Source: JBQTII01 sp052387905
GTDB taxonomy: Bacteria; Actinomycetota; Actinomycetes; Sporichthyales; Sporichthyaceae
Direction: 5' to 3'
Length of the DNA stretch: 64,000 nucleotides
NCBI GenBank assembly: GCA_052387905.1
Contig: JBQTIR010000021.1
Coordinates: 1 to 64,000 of the forward strand
The notes beneath the pieces were generated by a model that saw only the letters and a list, made by a program, of their open reading frames with translations, searched no databases and was not told the origin of the DNA. Of this stretch, positions 58,811 through 64,000 are shown piece after piece. The translations under genes and the position numbers were made by a program. Within the stretch, counting starts at the first letter, position 1, and every line of letters begins with the position of its first letter.

Positions 58811-61800
58811 TCAGCGGGCGCCGTCGAGCACCTCGCGGACCTTGCCGAGCAGGGCATCGGCAGAGAACGGCTTCTCGACCAGGTTCACCCCGTCCTCCAG
58901 AACGCCCTGATGGGCAATCATGTCCTCGCTGTACCCGCTCATGAACACCACCTTGATGGTGGGACGCAACCGGCACATCTCGTCGGCGAGTTCCTTCCCG
59001 GATCTTCCGCGCATCACGACGTCGGTCAGGAGCAGATCGATGTCGCCCCTGTGTTCGGCGACGAGGTCGAGCGCCTGCGCCGTCCCCTCTGCCGAGAGCA
59101 CCCGGTAGCCACTTCTGGACAGCATGCGCTGCGCCGGTATGCGGACGATGTCCTCATCCTCGACGAGCAGCACCGTTTCGCCGCGACCGCGGGTGCTGGG
59201 CGGCCCCACCTGCGCGGGTTCGGAATCGTGGAGCGGGAGGTCGGGCGCTACCGGCAGCAGGACCCGCATCGTGGTGCCGAGACCAGGCTCGGAGTAGATG
59301 AACAGCCGCCCACCGGCCTGGGTGACGATGCCGTGGACGGTGGCCAGCCCGAGGCCGGAGCCCTGGCTCTTGGGTTTGGTGCTGAAGAAGGGTTCGAAGG
59401 CCCGGTCGACCACGTCCTTGCTCATTCCGGTGCCGGTGTCGGAGACCGCGAGCTGGACGTAGCTGCCCCCCGGCAGGCCCATCAACCGCTCGTCGGGTTC
59501 GTCGTCGCCGCTCAGGGTGATCACGCAGGTCTCGATCTGCAGACGTCCCCCGTCCGGCATCGCATCGCGCGCGTTGACGGCGAGATTCATGAACACCTGC
59601 TCGAGCTGGCCCCGATCGGCCTTGACCGGGGGCAGGCCGGATGCCAGCTTCGTCACCAGATCGACGTTCTCGCCAATGGTGCGCCGCAGCAGCTTTTCCA
59701 CATCGGTCACGACGGAGTTCAGATCGAGTACCACCGCTTTGACCACCTCGCGGTGTCCGAAGATCAGCAGTTGCTGGGTGAGCGCGGCGGCCCGTTTCGC
59801 CACGGTGGTGATCTCTGCGACGTCCTCGGAAAGCGTGACGAAGGTCGGGTCCTCGGTCAGGTCACGGCGGGCGATCTCCTCGCTCAGCGTCATCGAGACC
59901 AGCCCCGCATAGTTCATGATGCCTGCGAGCAGGTTGTTGAAGTCGTGAGCGACCCCGCCGGCGAGCTGGCCCAGGCTCTCCAGCCGCTGCGACTGATGTA
60001 ACTGCGCCTCGAGCCGGGCCCGCTCGGTGTTCAGCTTCTCCTCCGCGAGGTTGGCCTCCAGTTGCCCGCGCTCGGCATCGATCCGTTTGCGCTCCGAGAC
60101 GTCCCGGACTGCCGCGAGCACGAACACCCCGTCGTCGGTCTCCAACGACGACAACGAGATGTCGACGGGAAATTCGACGCCGTCGCGGCGGCGTGCCATC
60201 AGTTCCGTCCCCGCTCCCATCGGTCGCGGCGTGGGATTGGCGAAGTAGGTGCTGCGGCGGTGTGCATGCGAAGCCCGGATGTGGTCCGGGACCAGGACAT
60301 CGATCGACTGGCCGAGCAGGGCCTCGCGACCGTAGCCGAACAAGACCTCCGTCTGACGGTTCACCAGGTGGATCAACCCCGCGGCGTCCACGGCGAGGAT
60401 CGCGTCCGGCGCCGCGTCGAGCAGGCCCTGAACCCTGGCCTCGTTGCGACGGTGTTCTGTCCGGTCGCGAAGCACCTTGATGAACCCGCGAAGTCGGCCC
60501 GTGTCGTCGAGGACCGGCGTGATCACCACGTTGGCCCACAGGCGAGAGCCGTCGCGGTGGTAGCGCCATTCCTCCTCTTCGTACCTGCCATGAACGCGGG
60601 CCATTTCGAGTGCGCGTTCAGGCTCGTGCGAGCAGCGGCGGTCGTCGCCGTAGAGCATCGAGAAGTGCCGCCCCATCGCCTGCGCCTCGGTGTATCCGAG
60701 TAGTCGTTGCGCGCCGGCATTCCAGGCCTCGATCCGGCCGGTAGCGCCGAGCATGAAGATCGCATAGCCATGGCTGCTGTCCACGAGCAGCCGGAGCGTC
60801 TCCTCGCTCGCCCGCAGCGCCTGCTGGGCTGCGTTCAGCACCGAGATGTCGGAGATCGTGCCCAGATGTCCGGTCACGGCGCCGGCGTCGACGATCGGCG
60901 TGGTCCGGGCATGCACATGGCTGATCTGACCCTGGGGAGTGACGAAGCGCAGGGTGGCCTCGTATGCCGTTCCGGACGTCACGCAGCTCGCCCATCCGGC
61001 GAGCGTCGTGTCCAGGTCCTCCGGGTGGATGGCGCGTGCCCAGCCCTCGCCGCGGGAAGCGTCGAGGTCGAGCCCGGTGAGCACGGTCCACTGCTCGTTG
61101 CAGGTCGTCAGCTTCCCCATGGCGTCCAATTCGACGATGCCGACCGGCGCCAGCTGCACGATCGAGGACAGCCGGTCCGCTGCCCGGTCCAGTTCGCGGG
61201 TGCGCTCGACGACGGCGGCTTCCAGGTTGCGGTTGTTGGTGACCAGATCACGACGGGCGAGGGATTCGCGCTGATCCGAAGCGCGCAGGCGAACACTGGC
61301 CCGCCAGGTCATCGCCAGGGCCACCGCGGTCAGGCTGGTGACCAGGAGTGCGAAGCCGAACGAGGCGTCGATCCAGCCCCGATCTTGCATCCGCAGGCAC
61401 AGCCAACCCAGCGACATGGGTCCGGCGAGCAGGAACGCCAACATCGGGCGGGCCAGGGCGCCCGCGCTGCCGCGATCACGCAGCAGGGCGACCAGGCCCT
61501 CATCCGGATCCTGCACCAGGAGCACCGTCGAGATCACGCACACACACGCCGCGGTGTGCACGGCCATGCTGGTGAATCCGCCCACGGTGTACAGCGACGA
61601 GACGCTGTACACATAGCCGACGGTCGCCAGGTAACCGATGGCGAAGGCCGCGACTGCCGGCGCGCGCATCAGCCGCGTCCGTCCCAGGGCTCCGCTGATC
61701 ACGGCCAGGCCCAGGGCGGTGAGTGCACTCGCGGTGGCCGGTGCCATCCGGGGCGAATCCCCGTCCAGGGAGATCCCCGGCAGCAGCGTGCCCACTGCGA

Positions 61801-62059
61801 AGGAGGTCCCGAGGAGGTACTCACCCAACGTGAGGATGCCCAGCGTCGCTGGCACCGCGCCGGCGAGCACACGCCAGCGGGTGCTGCTGGTCAGTGCGCC
61901 ACCGGCCAGCGCGGCCAGCGCCAGGGCGGTAGTGGGCTTCATCGTGGCGTAACCCGGCGCGATGCTGGTCAGCGCACGAAGGTCGGCGTACCAACCGATG
62001 AGGACCAGGGCGCTGACGGCGAGCACGAGGATTGCCCCGAGACGCCCGATACGTTCCAT
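58811..62059 (-). CDS. Membrane hybrid histidine kinase with three PAS domains and a receiver
   Basis: A 1082-residue sensor. About seven hydrophobic helices fill residues 1-260, followed by a short coiled coil and three PAS domains (about 290-405, 415-540 and 545-665). The HisKA box is GGVAHDFNN (H705), the ATPase domain carries NLAVNARDAM, DTGTGMS and GSGLGLATV, and a C-terminal receiver has D1013 (LLLTDVVMRG). PAS domains usually sense small ligands, redox or light; the signals here are unknown. The layout resembles myxobacterial and other soil-bacterial kinases of the same H-D-F-N-N type. Confidence 0.92.
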   Translation of the reverse strand: MERIGRLGAILVLAVSALVLIGWYADLRALTSIAPGYATMKPTTALALAALAGGALTSSTRWRVLAGAVPATLGILTLGEYLLGTSFAVGTLLPGISLDGDSPRMAPATASALTALGLAVISGALGRTRLMRAPAVAAFAIGYLATVGYVYSVSSLYTVGGFTSMAVHTAACVCVISTVLLVQDPDEGLVALLRDRGSAGALARPMLAFLLAGPMSLGWLCLRMQDRGWIDASFGFALLVTSLTAVALAMTWRASVRLRASDQRESLARRDLVTNNRNLEAAVVERTRELDRAADRLSSIVQLAPVGIVELDAMGKLTTCNEQWTVLTGLDLDASRGEGWARAIHPEDLDTTLAGWASCVTSGTAYEATLRFVTPQGQISHVHARTTPIVDAGAVTGHLGTISDISVLNAAQQALRASEETLRLLVDSSHGYAIFMLGATGRIEAWNAGAQRLLGYTEAQAMGRHFSMLYGDDRRCSHEPERALEMARVHGRYEEEEWRYHRDGSRLWANVVITPVLDDTGRLRGFIKVLRDRTEHRRNEARVQGLLDAAPDAILAVDAAGLIHLVNRQTEVLFGYGREALLGQSIDVLVPDHIRASHAHRRSTYFANPTPRPMGAGTELMARRRDGVEFPVDISLSSLETDDGVFVLAAVRDVSERKRIDAERGQLEANLAEEKLNTERARLEAQLHQSQRLESLGQLAGGVAHDFNNLLAGIMNYAGLVSMTLSEEIARRDLTEDPTFVTLSEDVAEITTVAKRAAALTQQLLIFGHREVVKAVVLDLNSVVTDVEKLLRRTIGENVDLVTKLASGLPPVKADRGQLEQVFMNLAVNARDAMPDGGRLQIETCVITLSGDDEPDERLMGLPGGSYVQLAVSDTGTGMSKDVVDRAFEPFFSTKPKSQGSGLGLATVHGIVTQAGGRLFIYSEPGLGTTMRVLLPVAPDLPLHDSEPAQVGPPSTRGRGETVLLVEDEDIVRIPAQRMLSRSGYRVLSAEGTAQALDLVAEHRGDIDLLLTDVVMRGRSGKELADEMCRLRPTIKVVFMSGYSEDMIAHQGVLEDGVNLVEKPFSADALLGKVREVLDGAR

Positions 62060-62226
62060 TGCCCGTCCTCACCTGGCGCCCTGATCCGGCAGCGGTCGCC
62101 GTCCCGTGGTCGTGCTGCCGGCGTTGTGTCATCGGCAGGTCGGAGCGGTGACTTGAGATCGCCGAGGACTCAGTGGGACCGGCGTCGAGGTCCCCGGCCG
62201 GGGACGAACCTGCGTAGTCTCGGCGC

Positions 62227-63147
62227 GTGAGCATGATCGCGACGGCCGCCCTGACGCGGCGCTACGGCGCGCTCACCGCGGTCGCCGACCTGAGTGTCGA
62301 GATCCCGCCCGGGGTCACCGGGCTGGTCGGCTCCAACGGGGCAGGCAAGTCCACTCTGATCAAGATGCTGCTCGGGCTGCTGGCGCCCTCGGGCGGCACA
62401 GCACGCGTGCTCGGCCATGACATCCGCACCGAGGGCGTGGCCATCCGTGAGCGCGTCGGTTACATGCCCGAACACGACTGTCTGCCGCCCGACGTCTCGG
62501 CCACGGAGTTCGTCGTCCACATGGCGCGGATGTCCGGGCTGCCGGGTGCGGTCGCCCGCGAGCGCACTGCCGACACCCTGCGCCACGTGGGCCTCTACGA
62601 GGAGCGTTATCGGCCCATCGGTGGCTATTCCACCGGGATGAAGCAGCGGGTCAAGCTCGCGCAGGCGCTGGTTCACGACCCGTCGCTGGTGTTGCTGGAC
62701 GAGCCGACCAACGGACTCGACCCGGCGGGGCGCGATGAGATGCTCGCCCTGATCCGGCGGGTGGGCACCGAGTTCGGTATCTCGGTCCTGGTCGCCTCGC
62801 ATCTGCTCGGCGAGCTGGAGCGGACCTGCGATCACGTCGTGATGATCGACGGGGGTCGGCTGCTGCGCTCATCCTCGACCGCGGAGATCACCGCCGCCGG
62901 TCAGGTCCTGCGGGTGGAGGTGACCGATCGCGCCCCGGAACTGGCCGCGCTGCTGCGCGCCGGCGGCCACGAGGTGAGCGTCGCGGGGTCGCGTCTGGAG
63001 ATCGCGCTGCGCTCCGAAGACACCTACGACGCGGTGCTCGCCGGCGTCGCCGGTTTAGGTGTCGGGTTGGTCCGCCTCGACCGTCCGCGCCACCGGATGG
63101 CGGAGTTGTTCGGTGCGGGCGTGCCCGGTGTGGGGGGACGGCCATGA
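62227..63147 (+). CDS. ABC-2 type transporter ATP-binding protein
   Basis: ATPase subunit, 306 residues. Walker A GSNGAGKST (35-43), signature YSTGMKQR (134-141), Walker B LVLLDEPTNGLDP and the switch histidine in LVASHLLGELE are present. A C-terminal domain of about 80 residues after the core is typical of drug or lipid exporters. GTG 62227 lacks a ribosome site; ATG 62233 is an alternative. The stop overlaps the permease start (ATGA), so both act together as an exporter. Substrate unknown. Confidence 0.92.
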   Translation: MSMIATAALTRRYGALTAVADLSVEIPPGVTGLVGSNGAGKSTLIKMLLGLLAPSGGTARVLGHDIRTEGVAIRERVGYMPEHDCLPPDVSATEFVVHMARMSGLPGAVARERTADTLRHVGLYEERYRPIGGYSTGMKQRVKLAQALVHDPSLVLLDEPTNGLDPAGRDEMLALIRRVGTEFGISVLVASHLLGELERTCDHVVMIDGGRLLRSSSTAEITAAGQVLRVEVTDRAPELAALLRAGGHEVSVAGSRLEIALRSEDTYDAVLAGVAGLGVGLVRLDRPRHRMAELFGAGVPGVGGRP

Positions 63148-64000
63148 GCACGCCGCAGGATGCTGCCCGCGTCGGTGTCATCCACGACCTCGGGTACCGG
63201 CACTACACGGGGGAGCGGGCCGGGTCCCGCTCGATCGCGTTCGCCTTGTTCGTCGACAGCCTGCGCGGAGCCTTCGGGCTGGGACGAACCACCCGATCCA
63301 AGCTCATGCCGGCGGCGTTGCTGGTCGCGGTCACGTTGCCGCCGGTCATCATCGCCATCGTCATTGCGACGGCGAACCTGGACGAACTGCCGGGGGAGTA
63401 CACCGACTACGTCATCAAGATCTCGGTGTTGCTCTCATTGTTCGTCGCGGGCCAGGCACCGGCGAGCGTGTCCCGCGATCTGCGGTTCCGGGTGGTCGCG
63501 CTGTACTTCTCCCGGCCGCTGCAGCGCATCGAGTACGTGGTGGCGAAGTACGTGGCGTTGGCCACCGCGGCGCTGGCGATGATGGTCATCCCGCTCACGG
63601 TGATGTTCCTCGGTGCGCTGCTGGCCAAGTTGCCGCTCGACGAGCAGGCGCCGAACTATCTGCGCTCGCTCGGCGGCGCGGTGGTGACGGCGCTGTTGAT
63701 CGCCGGGGTCGCGCTGGTGATCGCCGCGGTGACGCCGCGCCGGGGCATCGGGGTGGCGGCGATCATCGTGACGCTGCTCGTCCTGGAGGGCATTCAGGGC
63801 GCGATGGCGGGGATCGCGGAGGAGGAGGGGGCGCAGTCGTTGTCCGCCTACGCGAGCTTGATCTCGCCCTACAGCCTGGCGCACGGCGTGCAGAGCTCGC
63901 TGCTGGGCGGACCCAACGCGCAGCCGGTGGCGCCGCCCGGGGCCTTCGGTGGCGCCGTGTTCACGGTCGTTGCGCTCGCGGTGGTCGCGACCTGTTTCGC
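63144..64000 (+). CDS. ABC-2 type permease, partial (runs off right edge)
   Basis: The 285 visible residues start HDLGYRHYTGER, a typical opening of this permease family, and contain helices at about 54-76, 88-106 (weak), 130-155, 176-195 and 199-215, with another beginning near the window end. It starts inside the ATPase stop codon and should form the membrane part of the same exporter. The gene has no stop within the window, so its end is not known. Confidence 0.88.
   Translation, partial: MSTPQDAARVGVIHDLGYRHYTGERAGSRSIAFALFVDSLRGAFGLGRTTRSKLMPAALLVAVTLPPVIIAIVIATANLDELPGEYTDYVIKISVLLSLFVAGQAPASVSRDLRFRVVALYFSRPLQRIEYVVAKYVALATAALAMMVIPLTVMFLGALLAKLPLDEQAPNYLRSLGGAVVTALLIAGVALVIAAVTPRRGIGVAAIIVTLLVLEGIQGAMAGIAEEEGAQSLSAYASLISPYSLAHGVQSSLLGGPNAQPVAPPGAFGGAVFTVVALAVVATCF

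Overview
The window is GC-rich DNA with tightly packed genes, frequent GTG starts and ATGA/GTGA stop-start overlaps. It carries a 14-gene complex I operon next to menaquinone-side-chain genes, an actinobacterial-type Rex operator, a mycothiol-dependent isomerase-family protein and several S33 secreted tripeptidyl-peptidase-like enzymes. Together these point to an actinobacterium, possibly Frankia/Sporichthya-like. I cannot place it below class from sequence alone.

Layout. (1) 1-11887 is a catabolic region: a Baeyer-Villiger monooxygenase (cut by the left edge), a crotonase closely resembling 6-oxocamphor hydrolase, then an operon of acyl-CoA dehydrogenase, MaoC hydratase, thiolase-like protein, DUF35 partner and acyl-CoA ligase. 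A crotonase, a VapBC toxin-antitoxin pair, a TetR regulator, an SCP-x thiolase and a CoA-transferase follow. ACGAAC/GTTCGT palindromes in the promoters suggest common TetR control. The gene set fits oxidation of an alicyclic or terpenoid ketone, retro-Claisen ring opening of a cyclic beta-diketone, then CoA-dependent breakdown. (2) 11888-30095 holds a Rex-type operator, a geranylgeranyl reductase (menaquinone saturation), nuoA to nuoN in canonical order and a polyprenyl diphosphate synthase, so the NADH dehydrogenase and parts of its quinone supply lie together. (3) 30092-43511, minus strand, holds a PatB-like aminotransferase, four secreted S33 peptidase paralogs with a RarD permease among them, a two-subunit 2-oxoacid:ferredoxin oxidoreductase and BioA. 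(4) 43512-49036 holds a variant polysaccharide deacetylase, a small membrane protein, a secreted HExxH metallopeptidase and a PAP2-diacylglycerol kinase fusion. (5) 49037-51746 is a small accessory stretch: a protein with two Ltp domains (a family known from phage superinfection exclusion), a toxin-first RelE/Phd pair, YajQ and tRNA-Tyr. (6) 51747-57594 holds surface and membrane proteins, including an LPKTG-anchored protein and a duplicated histidine-bearing lipoprotein, plus a possible structured RNA. (7) 57595-64000 holds a crotonase, a response regulator, a large hybrid histidine kinase and an ABC-2 exporter whose permease runs off the right edge.

The most notable unexplained structure is a 76-77 bp nested double palindrome present twice, 37 kb apart (6597-6672 and 43584-43660). 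The most notable metabolic inference is the 6-oxocamphor-hydrolase-like gene beside a Baeyer-Villiger monooxygenase and a putative hydratase/retro-aldolase module.
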